This document shows positions 49,892-59,193 of a stretch of DNA of 64,000 nucleotides, one piece after another. Made by a program: the position numbers and the translations under genes. Position 1 is the first letter of the stretch. Every line of letters starts with the position of its first letter. Source of the DNA: Nocardioides sp. zg-1230 (GTDB lineage Bacteria; Actinomycetota; Actinomycetes; Propionibacteriales; Nocardioidaceae). Under the pieces are notes generated by a model, which made no database searches, had not been told where the DNA came from, and saw only the letters and a program-made list of their open reading frames with translations. The stretch lies in contig NZ_JABJQZ010000001.1 in assembly GCF_013155335.1 (NCBI RefSeq), forward strand, positions 992,001-1,056,000, read 5' to 3'.

Positions 49892-50212
49892 CCGACCACG
49901 GCGTCCGTGGTGTGGGGAGCGGCATGAGGCGCTGTGGCGCCTCCGAGACTGCCAGCGGAATCACTCGTGCCTCCCCGTCCAACCCAGGTGCTGCAGTGGG
50001 CCGCAACCCCGCAGCGGCCCACTGATCCCCCGATCCGTGCACCCGACGCTCATCGTAGATCGTAGGCGCTACACCCCTAGGTGTGTGCGGCGCCTACACC
50101 AGTTTTGGGTAAAGAATCCGTCGCCTTGGCGTGTCGTCACCGCGGAATCCTGCGCCGATGGGGTATGTCCACGCGCGATGCGCGGCGGGGATGCGCCGCG
50201 ATGGACACGTTA
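49892..50212. other. Intergenic region between tetR and the carboxylase operon
   Basis: No coding frame is convincing here. It contains a nested palindrome at 50062-50097: outer arms GTAGGCGC and GCGCCTAC, inner arms ACACC (50071-50075) and GGTGT (50080-50084). Nothing else is recognisable. Confidence 0.6.
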
Positions 50213-50230
50213 GGTTAACGATCGCTAACC
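50213..50230. promoter_or_regulatory. TetR operator over the carboxylase operon promoter
   Basis: GGTTAA-CGATCG-CTAACC is an 18-bp near-perfect palindrome. Its right half, TAACCT (50226-50231), is the -10 box six bases before the accD1 GTG. It matches the site at 49874. Confidence 0.75.
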
Positions 50231-50237
50231 TGACGTC

Positions 50238-51821
50238 GTGTCCGAGTCACAGGCCCCGGCGACCGGGGCGGCCCCCACCATGCGCGAGCTCGTCGACGAC
50301 CTGCGTGCCCGGCTGGCGCGGGTGCGCCAGGGCGGGTCGGAGAGCGCGCGGAAGAAGCACACGGATCGCGGGAAGCTGCTGGTGCGCGAGCGGGTGGACC
50401 GGCTGCTCGACCCGGGCAGCCCGTTCCTGGAGCTGGCGCCGCTTGCGGCGTACGGCATGTACGACGGCGGCCGCGGCGACGACTTCGCGGTCCCGTCCGC
50501 CGGGGTCGTGGCGGGCATCGGGCGGGTGTCGGGTCGCGAGTGCGTGGTGGTGGCCAACGACGCAACGGTCAAGGGCGGCACCTACTACCCGATGACGGTG
50601 AAGAAGCACCTCCGTGCGCAGACGATCGCGGCGGAGAACCACCTGCCGTGCATCTACCTCGTCGACTCCGGCGGCGCGTTCCTGCCGATGCAGGACGAGG
50701 TGTTCCCCGACCGCGAGCACTTCGGCCGGATCTTCTTCAACCAGGCCAACCTGTCGGCGGCCGGCATCCCGCAGGTCGCCAGCGTGATGGGCTCGTGCAC
50801 CGCCGGCGGTGCCTACGTGCCGGCGATGTCCGACGAGACCGTCATCGTGCGCAACCAGGGAACGATCTTCCTCGGTGGTCCGCCGCTGGTGAAGGCCGCG
50901 ACGGGCGAGGTGGTCACGGCCGAGGACCTCGGTGGCGGTGACGTGCACGCGCGCACCTCGGGAGTCGTCGACCACCTGGCCGAGGACGACGCCCACGCGC
51001 TGGCGATCGTGCGTTCGATCGTCGACACGCTGCCCGCCGTCACCCCGGCCCGCACGCCGCGCGCCGAGGTCGAGGAGCCGCACGATCCGGCGGAGTCCCT
51101 CTACGACGTCGTGCCCACCGACACCCGCACGCCCTACGACGTGCGCGAGGTCGTCCGGCGCCTGGTCGACGGCAGCCGGTTCCACGAGTTCAAGAAGCTG
51201 TACGGCGACACGCTGGTGTGCGGCTTCGCGCGGATCGACGGCTACGAGGTCGGCATCGTCGCCAACAACGGGATCCTGTTCAGCGAGTCCGCGCTCAAGG
51301 GCGCGCACTTCATCGAGCTGTGCAACCAGCGCGGCATCCCGCTGGTGTTCCTGCAGAACATCACCGGCTTCATGGTCGGGCGCGAGTACGAGAACAAGGG
51401 CATCGCCCGCGACGGCGCCAAGCTCGTCACCGCGGTCGCGTGCAGCGTCGTGCCGAAGTTCACCGTCGTCATCGGCGGCTCGTTCGGTGCCGGCAACTAC
51501 GGCATGTGCGGCCGCGCCTACGACCCCCGTTTCCTGTGGATGTGGCCCAACGCCCGGATCTCGGTGATGGGCGGCGAGCAGGCCGCGTCGGTGCTCGCGA
51601 CCGTGCGCACCGACCTCGAGGACGACGCCGCCGTCGAGGCGTTCAAGGCGCCGATCCGCGAGCAGTACGAGACCCAGGGCTCGCCCTACTACGCCAGCGC
51701 CCGGCTGTGGGACGACGGTGTGATCGACCCCGCCGACACCCGCCGCGTGCTGGGCATGGCGCTGGCCGCGACGTCGTACACGCCCATCCCCGAGCCCCGC
51801 TACGGAATCTTCAGGATGTGA
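50238..51821 (+). CDS. accD1: Acyl-CoA carboxylase beta (carboxyltransferase) subunit, methylcrotonyl-type
   Basis: The 527-residue subunit transfers the carboxyl group from biotin to an acyl-CoA. It shows [56 protein letters not shown], the C-terminal acyl-CoA loop [20 protein letters not shown] and [25 protein letters not shown] and [10 protein letters not shown] are typical of methylcrotonyl-CoA carboxylase beta rather than propionyl-CoA carboxylase. With HMG-CoA lyase downstream, the leucine pathway is the best call. Leaderless GTG start. Confidence 0.9.
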   Translation: MSESQAPATGAAPTMRELVDDLRARLARVRQGGSESARKKHTDRGKLLVRERVDRLLDPGSPFLELAPLAAYGMYDGGRGDDFAVPSAGVVAGIGRVSGRECVVVANDATVKGGTYYPMTVKKHLRAQTIAAENHLPCIYLVDSGGAFLPMQDEVFPDREHFGRIFFNQANLSAAGIPQVASVMGSCTAGGAYVPAMSDETVIVRNQGTIFLGGPPLVKAATGEVVTAEDLGGGDVHARTSGVVDHLAEDDAHALAIVRSIVDTLPAVTPARTPRAEVEEPHDPAESLYDVVPTDTRTPYDVREVVRRLVDGSRFHEFKKLYGDTLVCGFARIDGYEVGIVANNGILFSESALKGAHFIELCNQRGIPLVFLQNITGFMVGREYENKGIARDGAKLVTAVACSVVPKFTVVIGGSFGAGNYGMCGRAYDPRFLWMWPNARISVMGGEQAASVLATVRTDLEDDAAVEAFKAPIREQYETQGSPYYASARLWDDGVIDPADTRRVLGMALAATSYTPIPEPRYGIFRM

Positions 51822-51826
51822 GGCGC

Positions 51827-53758
51827 ATGAACACACTGCTGATCGCCAACCGCGGCGAGATCGCCCTGCGGGTCATGCGCACCGCGCAGCGGCTCGGCTG
51901 GGGATGCGTCGCGATCCACACCGACCTCGACGCCGACGCGCCGCACGTGCGCGCGGCCGACCGCGCGGTGCGGGTGGAGTCCTACCTCGACATCGACGAG
52001 GTCGTCGCGGCAGCGCGTGGGACCGGTGCGGGGTTCGTGCACCCGGGCTACGGCTTCCTGTCCGAGCGGGCACCGTTCGCCCGGGCGCTGGCCGAGGCCG
52101 GCATCACGCTGGTCGGACCGTCGGCCGAGGTGATGGACGCGATGGGCCGCAAGGACGCCGCCCGTGAGGTCGCCGTCGCGGCCGGGGTGCCGGTCGTGCC
52201 GTCGTACGCCATCACCGGTCCCGACGCCGCCGACCCGGCGTCGTTCGCCTACCCCGTGCTGGTCAAGGCTGCGGCCGGCGGCGGCGGCAAGGGCATGCGC
52301 GTCGTGCGCAGCGCGGGCGACTACGACGAGTCGTTCGCCGCGGCCCAGCGCGAGGCCCGCTCGTCCTTCGGTGACGACACGATCCTGGTGGAGAAGTACG
52401 TCGAGTCGGGCCGGCACATCGAGGTGCAGGTCATGGGTGACACCCACGGCACCGTGCTGCACTTCTTCGAGCGCGACTGCTCGACCCAGCGTCGCCACCA
52501 GAAGGTGCTCGAGGAGGCGCCGGCCCCGACGATCAGCGACGAGCAGCGTGCGGCGATCACCTCGTCGGCCGTCGCCCTGGCGCGGCAGTGCGGCTACACC
52601 GGCGCCGGCACGGTCGAGTTCCTGCTCGACAACGCCACCGGCGAGTTCTACTTCCTCGAGATGAACACCCGCCTCCAGGTCGAGCACCCGGTCACCGAGG
52701 AGGTCGTGCGCGTGGACGGCGGGCGGGTCGACCTCGTCGAGCTCCAGCTCCTCGTCGCGACCGGCGAGCCGCTGCCGATGACCCAGGACGCGATCACCCT
52801 CGACGGTCACGCGATCGAGGCCCGCGTCTACGCCGAGGACTCCTTCCACGGCTTCCTGCCGCAGGCCGGCCGCACCTCGATCGTCCGGTGGGGGTCGGGG
52901 GACGGCGTCCGCGTCGACCACGCGCTGGAGCCCGAGCAGGTCGTCTCCACCTCCTACGACCCGATGCTCGGCAAGGTCATCGCCTGGGCGCCGACCCGCG
53001 ACGGGGCCGTCGACGTCCTCGCGGACGCCCTCGGCGAGACCGCGATCCTGGGCATCACCACCAACACCGGCTTCCTGCGCGCGCTGGTGGCGTCGGGGGA
53101 GTTCCGCGGCGCGACGATCGACACGGCCTGGCTGGACCGCCACGACGTACCCGCGCCCGACCCGACCCTGGCGCGGGTGTTCGCCGCGTGGACCGAGGTG
53201 CTGCTCGACACGATGCCGACCCCGGGGAGCACACCGCGCCCCTGGCGGGCCGACGGCTGGCGGATGGGTGCCGACCCCGCGCCCGACACGGTGGTCCTCG
53301 GCCCCGACCTGGTCGTCGTCGACCGGCACCGCGGCCAGGTGACGCACGACGGCACCACCCACGACGTACGACTGGTCTCGGCTGCAGACCACACCGTCCA
53401 CCTCCTCGTCGACGGCCGTGACGAGCACGCGGTCCTCAACGTGCAGCGCGACTCCGTCGACGTGGTGCACCGCGGCCAGCGGTGGGCCTGGGAGCGACCC
53501 GACCCGTTCGGCGACCACGCCCACGCCGCCGGTGACGGCACGCTCCTCGCGCCGATGCCCGGCACGGTCCTCGCCGCAAACGTCACCGAGGGACAGGTCG
53601 TGGCCGAGGGTGAGACGCTGGGGGTGATGGAGGCGATGAAGATGGAGCTCGCGCTGAAGGCGCCCTTCGCCGGCACGGTCACCACGGTCGGTGCGACCAC
53701 GGGCGACCTCGTCAAGCTCGGCGCCGTGCTGTTCGTCGTGGAGCCGTCCGATGACTGA
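51827..53758 (+). CDS. accA1: Biotin-dependent acyl-CoA carboxylase alpha subunit
   Basis: The 643-residue protein has the biotin carboxylase N-domain (LLIANRGEIALRVMRTA; KAAAGGGGKGMRVV as ATP loop; FLEMNTRLQVEHPVTEEV), a C-terminal biotinyl domain with MEAMKMEL (lysine near residue 604) and a linking BT-type region. It carboxylates biotin with bicarbonate and ATP for the beta subunit. The ATG at 51827 follows the accD1 stop by five bases; its 3' end overlaps the lyase start by eight bases. Confidence 0.94.
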   Translation: MNTLLIANRGEIALRVMRTAQRLGWGCVAIHTDLDADAPHVRAADRAVRVESYLDIDEVVAAARGTGAGFVHPGYGFLSERAPFARALAEAGITLVGPSAEVMDAMGRKDAAREVAVAAGVPVVPSYAITGPDAADPASFAYPVLVKAAAGGGGKGMRVVRSAGDYDESFAAAQREARSSFGDDTILVEKYVESGRHIEVQVMGDTHGTVLHFFERDCSTQRRHQKVLEEAPAPTISDEQRAAITSSAVALARQCGYTGAGTVEFLLDNATGEFYFLEMNTRLQVEHPVTEEVVRVDGGRVDLVELQLLVATGEPLPMTQDAITLDGHAIEARVYAEDSFHGFLPQAGRTSIVRWGSGDGVRVDHALEPEQVVSTSYDPMLGKVIAWAPTRDGAVDVLADALGETAILGITTNTGFLRALVASGEFRGATIDTAWLDRHDVPAPDPTLARVFAAWTEVLLDTMPTPGSTPRPWRADGWRMGADPAPDTVVLGPDLVVVDRHRGQVTHDGTTHDVRLVSAADHTVHLLVDGRDEHAVLNVQRDSVDVVHRGQRWAWERPDPFGDHAHAAGDGTLLAPMPGTVLAANVTEGQVVAEGETLGVMEAMKMELALKAPFAGTVTTVGATTGDLVKLGAVLFVVEPSDD

Positions 53759-54692
53759 CCTGCCGATGACCGTCCGCGTCGACGGCCTGCCCGCGCGGGT
53801 CACCATCTACGAGGTCGGCCCGCGCGACGGCCTGCAGAACGAGCAGGCGATCGTCCCGGTCGCGGTCAAGGCCGAGTTCGTACGCCGGCTCGTGGCCGCT
53901 GGCCTGCCGATCGTGGAGGCCACCAGCTTCGTCCACCCGAAGTGGGTGCCGCAGCTCGCGGACGCCGCCGAGCTGATGACCGAGCTCGGCGAGGCGGGCC
54001 GCGACCTCCCCGTGCTCGTGCCCAACGAGCGCGGCCTCGACCGGGCCCTCGAGCTCGGCCTTCGACACGTCGCGATCTTCGGCAGCGCGACCGAGACCTT
54101 CGCCACCAAGAACCTCAACCGCACCTTCGACGAGCAGTTCGCGATGTTCGAGCCGACCGTCGCCCGGGCCCGGGAGGCCGGGCTCGACGTGCGCGCCTAT
54201 GTCTCGATGTGCTTCGGCGACCCGTGGGAGGGGGCCGTGCCGATCGAGCAGGTCGTCACCGCCGGCACGCGCCTGCTCGACCTCGGCGCGAGCCAGCTGA
54301 GCCTCGGCGACACGATCGGCGTCGCGACCGCCGGGCACGTCACCGCCCTTGTCGCGGCCTTCGCCGAGGCGGGCGTCGGCACCGACCGGCTCGCGATGCA
54401 CTTCCACGACACCTACGGCCAGGCGCTCGCCAACACCTTCTCCGCGCTGCAGGCGGGCATCACCACGTTCGACGCGAGCGCCGGCGGCCTCGGTGGCTGC
54501 CCCTACGCCAAGTCGGCCACCGGCAACCTCGCCACCGAGGACCTCGTGTGGATGCTGACCGGTCTCGGGATCGAGCACGGGGTCGACCTCGACGCGGCGG
54601 TCGCGACGAGCACGTGGATGGCCGCCCAGCTCGGCCGCCCCAGCCCCAGCGCCGTCGTACGAGCCCTCGGTCAGGCACAATCAGCGCCATGA
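53751..54692 (+). CDS. mvaB: Hydroxymethylglutaryl-CoA lyase
   Basis: The 313-residue TIM-barrel enzyme cleaves HMG-CoA to acetoacetate and acetyl-CoA, the last step of leucine breakdown. Motifs: EVGPRDGLQNEQAIV, EATSFVHPKWVPQLADA, LSLGDTIGVAT, MHFHDTYGQALANT (metal histidines) and GGLGGCPYAKSATGN with the catalytic cysteine. It overlaps accA1 by eight bases and the first sulfotransferase by four (ATGA). The isovaleryl-CoA dehydrogenase and enoyl hydratase expected for the pathway are not in this cluster. Confidence 0.94.
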   Translation: MTDLPMTVRVDGLPARVTIYEVGPRDGLQNEQAIVPVAVKAEFVRRLVAAGLPIVEATSFVHPKWVPQLADAAELMTELGEAGRDLPVLVPNERGLDRALELGLRHVAIFGSATETFATKNLNRTFDEQFAMFEPTVARAREAGLDVRAYVSMCFGDPWEGAVPIEQVVTAGTRLLDLGASQLSLGDTIGVATAGHVTALVAAFAEAGVGTDRLAMHFHDTYGQALANTFSALQAGITTFDASAGGLGGCPYAKSATGNLATEDLVWMLTGLGIEHGVDLDAAVATSTWMAAQLGRPSPSAVVRALGQAQSAP

Positions 54693-55774
54693 GCCGCGTC
54701 GTCCACCTCCACATCGGCGCCCCCAAGACCGGAACGACCTACCTCCAGGACCGGCTGCTCCTCAACACCGCCTCGCTGGCGCGGCACGGCGTGACCGTCC
54801 CCGGGCCTCGCGGCGGCCGCTCCGACATGTTCCACTTCCGGGCTGCGCTCGACCTGCTCGACCAGGACTGGGGTGGCGCGCCCGGGCACGCCGAGGGCGC
54901 CTGGGACGCGATGATGCGGCGGGTGCAGCGCGCCGACGGCAACGTCGTGATCAGCCACGAGATCCTCGCCGGCGCCAAGCCCGACAAGGTGGCCAAGGCG
55001 ATGAACGACCTCGCCGGCAACGAGGTGCACCTCGTCTACTCCGCCCGTGACCTCGGCCGGCAGCTGCCCGCGGCGTGGCAGGAGTCGATCAAGCAGGGCC
55101 GCAAGTGGCCCTTCAAGCGCTTCCTCACCAAGGTCGAGCGCAGCCAGACCTGGTTCTTCAACGCGATGGACCTGCCGACCGTGCTCGAGCGCTGGGGCGC
55201 CAAGCTGCCCCCCGAGCGGGTGCACGTCGTCACCGTCCCGCACGACCGCGGGCCCAACGGCGACGAGCTGTGGCTGCGGTTCTGCCGGGCGTTCAGCATC
55301 GACCCCGCGTGGGCGCCGCTCGACTCCGAGCGCGACAACCGCTCGCTCGGCATCGCGGAGACCTCCCTGCTGCGCAAGCTCAACCGTCGCCTCGAGCTCG
55401 GTGTGTGGCGCGACCCGGCGTACGACGCCCTCATCCGCGAGCTGCTCGCCCAGCAGGTGCTGGTCTCCCGCAAGGCGATCCCGGTCAGGCTGCCGCCCGA
55501 CCGCTACGACTTCGCCGAGCAGCAGGCTGACGCGTGGATCGAGTGGATCAAGGGCAGCGGCGTCGACGTGGTCGGCGACGTGGAGGACCTGCGCCCGCGC
55601 CGGCCTGCCGAGGACGAGAAGTGGAAGGACCCCGACCGGGTGCGCGCCAAGCTCGAGCTCGGCGCCGCCCTCGACGCCCTCACCGTGATGACGCAGGAAG
55701 CCGCCAACCGCGCCACGACCGACACGGTCGGCGGCCGGCTCCGCGACGCCGCGCGCCGGCTGCGGGACCGGTGA
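54689..55774 (+). CDS. Sulfotransferase-like protein
   Basis: The 361-residue protein begins VVHLHIGAPKTGTTYLQDRL, the PAPS 5'-phosphosulfate-binding loop of sulfotransferases, and has VHLVYSARDLGRQLPAAWQE (the 3'-phosphate-binding strand and helix) and PPERVHVVTVP. It would transfer sulfate from PAPS to an unknown acceptor. ATGA and GTGA overlaps on both sides tie it to HMG-CoA lyase and to the next gene. The link to leucine catabolism is positional only. Confidence 0.82.
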   Translation: MSRVVHLHIGAPKTGTTYLQDRLLLNTASLARHGVTVPGPRGGRSDMFHFRAALDLLDQDWGGAPGHAEGAWDAMMRRVQRADGNVVISHEILAGAKPDKVAKAMNDLAGNEVHLVYSARDLGRQLPAAWQESIKQGRKWPFKRFLTKVERSQTWFFNAMDLPTVLERWGAKLPPERVHVVTVPHDRGPNGDELWLRFCRAFSIDPAWAPLDSERDNRSLGIAETSLLRKLNRRLELGVWRDPAYDALIRELLAQQVLVSRKAIPVRLPPDRYDFAEQQADAWIEWIKGSGVDVVGDVEDLRPRRPAEDEKWKDPDRVRAKLELGAALDALTVMTQEAANRATTDTVGGRLRDAARRLRDR

Positions 55775-56937
55775 CCGGCAGCGCCACCCGACCGGCAGGG
55801 TCCGTGCACGGGTGGGTCGCCCACCTGCGCGCCGGCGGTACGACGCCGTGGCTGGCATGGACCGAGCCGTCTGACCCCGACCCCGCGCCGACCGGTCGCG
55901 TGCTGCCCGGCGCCCAGCAGCTCGAGCTCCTGCGCCGGGTCAACCTCGCCCGGGAGTCGAGTGCGCGGCCCCGCGGCGAGGGCGACCACGAGCGCACTCG
56001 ACTCGCCGACCGGGTGCTCGCCGCGCCGGCGGCCGGGCGGGGCAAGGCCGACCTGCCCGTGGTGGGCGCCGCGTCGGGAGGGTTCGGCGCACAGCCGGTC
56101 GACCCCGCAACGGTCAGCGCCCACGAGCTGCTCCGCGTGGCGAGCACGCTCCTCGCCGACGACCTCGTCGCGCTCGGACCGGACCCGGTCCGTCGGGGCC
56201 TCCCGCGGCCGTGGCGGCGCCGGTTCCGGCTGGTCGGCGACCCGGTCGTCACCACCGCGGCGCGCGAGCACCTGCTCGGTCGCGGCCGCCCCGAGGGCGG
56301 GCCCCGGCCCTTCGTCGTCGCGGTCGGCGGCCCCCTCGACGAGATGCTCGCCCACACCTGGACCCAGCGGTGCTTCGAGCACGGCAGCAGGCCGTGGGCC
56401 GACTGGCTGCGGTTCTGGCGCGAGCGCGACCAGCTGCCCGCACGCGTCGACCTCGACGACTCGATCCGCCGCTGGGGCGGGCACCGGCCCTACGTCCGGG
56501 TGGTGACCGACCTCGACCAGCTGCCCGCGCACCTCGGCGTACGCCGCCTGCCGGAGGTCCGGGTGCCGGGCGCCGACCAGGCCGAGCTCGCGCGCCGGAT
56601 CTCGGCCGTGGTGGGCCTCCGCGTCCCGATCGGCGAGCGGCCGGCACTGATGCGGACGCTGCAGAGGCGGATGCCCGACACCGGCGTCCCGCCCGTCGTC
56701 GTACCCCCGACGGAGCACGACTGGGTCGCGTCGTCCGCGGCGCGCACGACCCGCGCCCTGACCCGCGCTGGCTACCCTGTCGTCGGCGACCTCGCCGACC
56801 TCGCACCGCGCGCAGCGGTCCGCCCCGGGCTGTCCCGGCACGGCGGCGCCGACGACCGGCAGGTGCTGGAGCTGGCGATCCGGATGATCGTCGACCCGGG
56901 GTGGCGCACGGGCCGGGAGAGGAAGGTGGAGCGGTGA
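55771..56937 (+). CDS. Diverged sulfotransferase paralogue lacking the PAPS loop (inferred)
   Basis: The 388-residue protein has no obvious family at first sight and lacks the PKTGT loop at its start. Its middle and end match the order of the two flanking sulfotransferases: AHTWTQRCFEHGSRPWADWL parallels their AEWQENVKH...FLR, SIRRWGGHRPYVRVVTDL parallels ILERWGSSLPPERVHLVTL, and the C-terminal RAGYPVVGDLADLAP matches ERGYDVVGSLDDLLG. I infer an inactive or altered paralogue. The GTG at 55771 overlaps the preceding stop, and its own stop overlaps the next start (GTGA). Confidence 0.6.
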   Translation: MTGSATRPAGSVHGWVAHLRAGGTTPWLAWTEPSDPDPAPTGRVLPGAQQLELLRRVNLARESSARPRGEGDHERTRLADRVLAAPAAGRGKADLPVVGAASGGFGAQPVDPATVSAHELLRVASTLLADDLVALGPDPVRRGLPRPWRRRFRLVGDPVVTTAAREHLLGRGRPEGGPRPFVVAVGGPLDEMLAHTWTQRCFEHGSRPWADWLRFWRERDQLPARVDLDDSIRRWGGHRPYVRVVTDLDQLPAHLGVRRLPEVRVPGADQAELARRISAVVGLRVPIGERPALMRTLQRRMPDTGVPPVVVPPTEHDWVASSAARTTRALTRAGYPVVGDLADLAPRAAVRPGLSRHGGADDRQVLELAIRMIVDPGWRTGRERKVER

Positions 56938-58127
56938 GCAGGCGGGTGCTGCTGCACGTGGGCTGCCCGAAGACGGGCACGTCCTACCTCCAGGACGTCC
57001 TCTTCCGCAACCAGGAGGTCCTGCGTGAGCACGACATCCTCTACCCCGCCGACCGGTTCGACGCCCACTTCCTCGCCGCGCTCGACCTGATGACCCTGCC
57101 GTGGGGCGGCATCGAGACCGAGGCCGTCGGTGCGTGGGACCGGCTCGCCGCCGGGGTCCGTGAGTGGCACGGCACCTCGATCATCAGCCACGAGATCTTC
57201 GCCCGGGCGACCCCGACGCAGGTCGAGCGGGCGCTGGCCTCGCTCGGCGACGCCGAGGTCCACTTGGTGCTGTCGGCCCGCGACCTGGTGCGCCAGGTCC
57301 CGGCCGAGTGGCAGGAGAACGTCAAGCACCGCAGCCACATCACGTACGCCTCGTTCCTGCGCACCATCCGTGACCCGGCCCGCGACTCCCGCATCGGGTC
57401 GTGGTTCTGGGCGGTCCAGGAGCTCCCCGACATCCTCGAGCGGTGGGGCTCCTCGCTGCCGCCGGAGCGCGTGCACCTGGTGACGCTGCCTCCGCCGGGC
57501 GCGGACCGCGGCGAGCTGTGGCGCCGGTTCTCGCGGACCTTCGGGCTCGACGCGCTGCCGCTCGACCTGACCGCCGAGCGGGAGAACCCGTCCCTCGGCG
57601 TCCCCGAGACCTCGCTGCTGCGCACCATCAACGAGCGGGTGACCTCGATCATCGCGCCCCCCGACTACCGTCCCCTGGTCCGCGAGACGCTCGCCCACCA
57701 GACGCTCTCGCGGAGCGTGACCTCGGCCCGCCTCGGCCTCGCGCCGGCCGACCACGCCTGGGCGCGCGAGCTGTCGCAGCGCTGGATCGAGGTGCTCGAC
57801 GAGCGCGGCTACGACGTCGTCGGCTCGCTCGACGACCTGCTGGGCCCCGACGCCGGCACCTTCGCCGACCCGGACACCGCGACCGCCGAGGAGCTGCTGC
57901 CCCCCGCGCTCGACGCGATCAGCGCCCTCCTGGTGGAGGGCGCACGCCTCCGGGCGGTCGAGGAACGGCTGCACGGCGAGCTGCGCGAGGCGCACGAGGA
58001 GCTCGAGCGGGCCCGGGCGACCACCGCCTTCCGGGCCCGGCGCAAGGTCGTGACGACCCTGGAGAACAGCCCCGCGGGCCGGGGCTCGCTCGACGCCTAC
58101 CGGCGGCTGCGCGGCCGCAAGGGCTGA
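56934..58127 (+). CDS. Sulfotransferase-like protein
   Basis: The 397-residue protein starts RVLLHVGCPKTGTSYLQDVL (PAPS loop), with VHLVLSARDLVRQVPAEWQE and LPPERVHLVTLPP as in the gene at 54689. After the catalytic domain a charged helix (ERLHGELREAHEELERARA, about 348-366) is probably coiled coil. It is the last gene of the operon and is followed by a cluster of hairpins. Starts at a GTG in a GTGA overlap. Confidence 0.82.
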   Translation: MSRRVLLHVGCPKTGTSYLQDVLFRNQEVLREHDILYPADRFDAHFLAALDLMTLPWGGIETEAVGAWDRLAAGVREWHGTSIISHEIFARATPTQVERALASLGDAEVHLVLSARDLVRQVPAEWQENVKHRSHITYASFLRTIRDPARDSRIGSWFWAVQELPDILERWGSSLPPERVHLVTLPPPGADRGELWRRFSRTFGLDALPLDLTAERENPSLGVPETSLLRTINERVTSIIAPPDYRPLVRETLAHQTLSRSVTSARLGLAPADHAWARELSQRWIEVLDERGYDVVGSLDDLLGPDAGTFADPDTATAEELLPPALDAISALLVEGARLRAVEERLHGELREAHEELERARATTAFRARRKVVTTLENSPAGRGSLDAYRRLRGRKG

Positions 58128-58128
58128 C

Positions 58129-58192
58129 CCGGGGAGGGGCTGCCCCCGGCCGCAGAACCCCCGCTCGAGCGGGGACTCCGCCTCTTCGAGGC
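58129..58192 (+). terminator. Triple hairpin after the sulfotransferase operon
   Basis: Three stems follow one another: CCGGGG/CCCCGG (58129-58149), the perfect 16-bp palindrome CCCCGCTCGAGCGGGG (58159-58174), and GCCTC-TTC-GAGGC (58180-58192). They begin two bases after the last operon gene. Confidence 0.6.
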
Positions 58193-58329
58193 CGTTGCAA
58201 CCCCCTCCAGGTGTCGGCCTGCCCCTTCCAGTGGACGGTCCGGCGCGGGCGCCCGGTCATCCGGCGTACGACGACGAGCTGGCGCCACCCTGGTGACCTT
58301 GGACCCTGACGCGATCCGTCCCCGCTCCC

Positions 58330-58335
58330 TAGGGT
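58330..58335 (+). promoter_or_regulatory. -10 box (TAGGGT) before the broken lipoprotein gene
   Basis: TAGGGT lies 53 bases before the ATG at 58389, which also has GGGAGG as ribosome site, so the promoter and start of the gene are intact. Nothing else is recognisable in 58193-58329. Confidence 0.4.
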
Positions 58336-58388
58336 GGGATCGAGGGCACCTGCCCGGGGGCCGAGCGGGCCCTCGGGAGGTGAGGTCG

Positions 58389-59178
58389 ATGACGACCCCG
58401 TCGCACGCACGCCGGGGACACATCCGGTCCGCCCTCGCCCTGGCCGGGGCGATCGTCCTGCTGGCGGGCTGCGACGGCGTCGGCACGGGCACGGACCCGT
58501 CCCCGCCGGCCGGCGAGCCGTCCTCGTCGTCAGCGTCCACCGTGCCGACGCCTGAGCAGCTGGCCGGCGCCCTGGTGACGACGGACGACTACGCCGGCAC
58601 CTGGACCGTGAACATCCCGCCGGACCAGCGGGGGCGCGACGGACGGCGTGGTGACCGAGGCCCAGCAGAAGATGCTGCCGCGGATCCAGTTCTGCGAAGC
58701 GGCCAGCGAGGAGTCCCGGTCCGCTGCCGACGCGTTGCGCTGGCAGGCCTTCCGGCAGCTCGACTAGTCCGAGGACGACCCTATCGACATGCGCGCGGGC
58801 GACCGAAAGGGCCACCTGGTCTTCGTCCAGGAGTTCCTGATGGCCGCGGACCCGGACGAGGTGGCAGCGACCTTCGAGGCGCTGCGCGACGGGATGCGCG
58901 CCTGCGAGGGCGACTTCCCCGCCGGTGAGGAGGGCCCCGGCACGGTCGAGCCGATGACCGTCGCGGAGGTCGGCGACAACCGGTACGCCGAGCTGACGAC
59001 CATGGAGGAGGCCGGCGGCAGGGCCTCCTGGCTGCTCCACAACGTGCTGGTTCGGGAGGGCCCGGTCCTGATGACGCTGCAGGTGGTCGACATCGTGATG
59101 GGGTAGGACGTGCAGCCCGTCGTGAGCGTCGCGGACGTCGACACGTTCCTCACCACAGCGGTGGACAAGCTCCCCTGA
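58389..59178 (+). pseudogene. Broken lipoprotein gene (one frameshift, two in-frame TAG codons)
   Basis: The start encodes MTTPSHARRGHIRSALALAG and a lipobox VLLAGCDG, then a Ser/Pro linker and LAGALVTTDDYAGTWTVNIP. At a run of five Gs near 58630 the frame shifts by one; removing one G joins it to TDGVVTEAQQKMLPRIQFCE. That frame continues through TAG at 58765 and TAG at 59104 to a TGA at 59176. The parts between are clearly protein-like (GHLVFVQEFLMAADPDEVAATF; ELTTMEEAGGRASWLLHN). Both TAGs could be single C-to-T changes from CAG. A decayed surface lipoprotein is the simplest reading; assembly error is the alternative. Confidence 0.75.
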
Positions 59179-59193
59179 GGCGCGCGGTCGAGG

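Noticed and set aside
49314..50042. Longer 242-residue TetR reading
   Set aside because: The extra N-terminus would cross the operator and promoter; the GTG at 49865 with TAACCT seven bases upstream fits the other genes here.
58765..59106. Pyrrolysine or programmed amber read-through
   Set aside because: No pyl genes are seen, a separate frameshift also breaks the gene, and CAG-to-TAG decay explains both codons.
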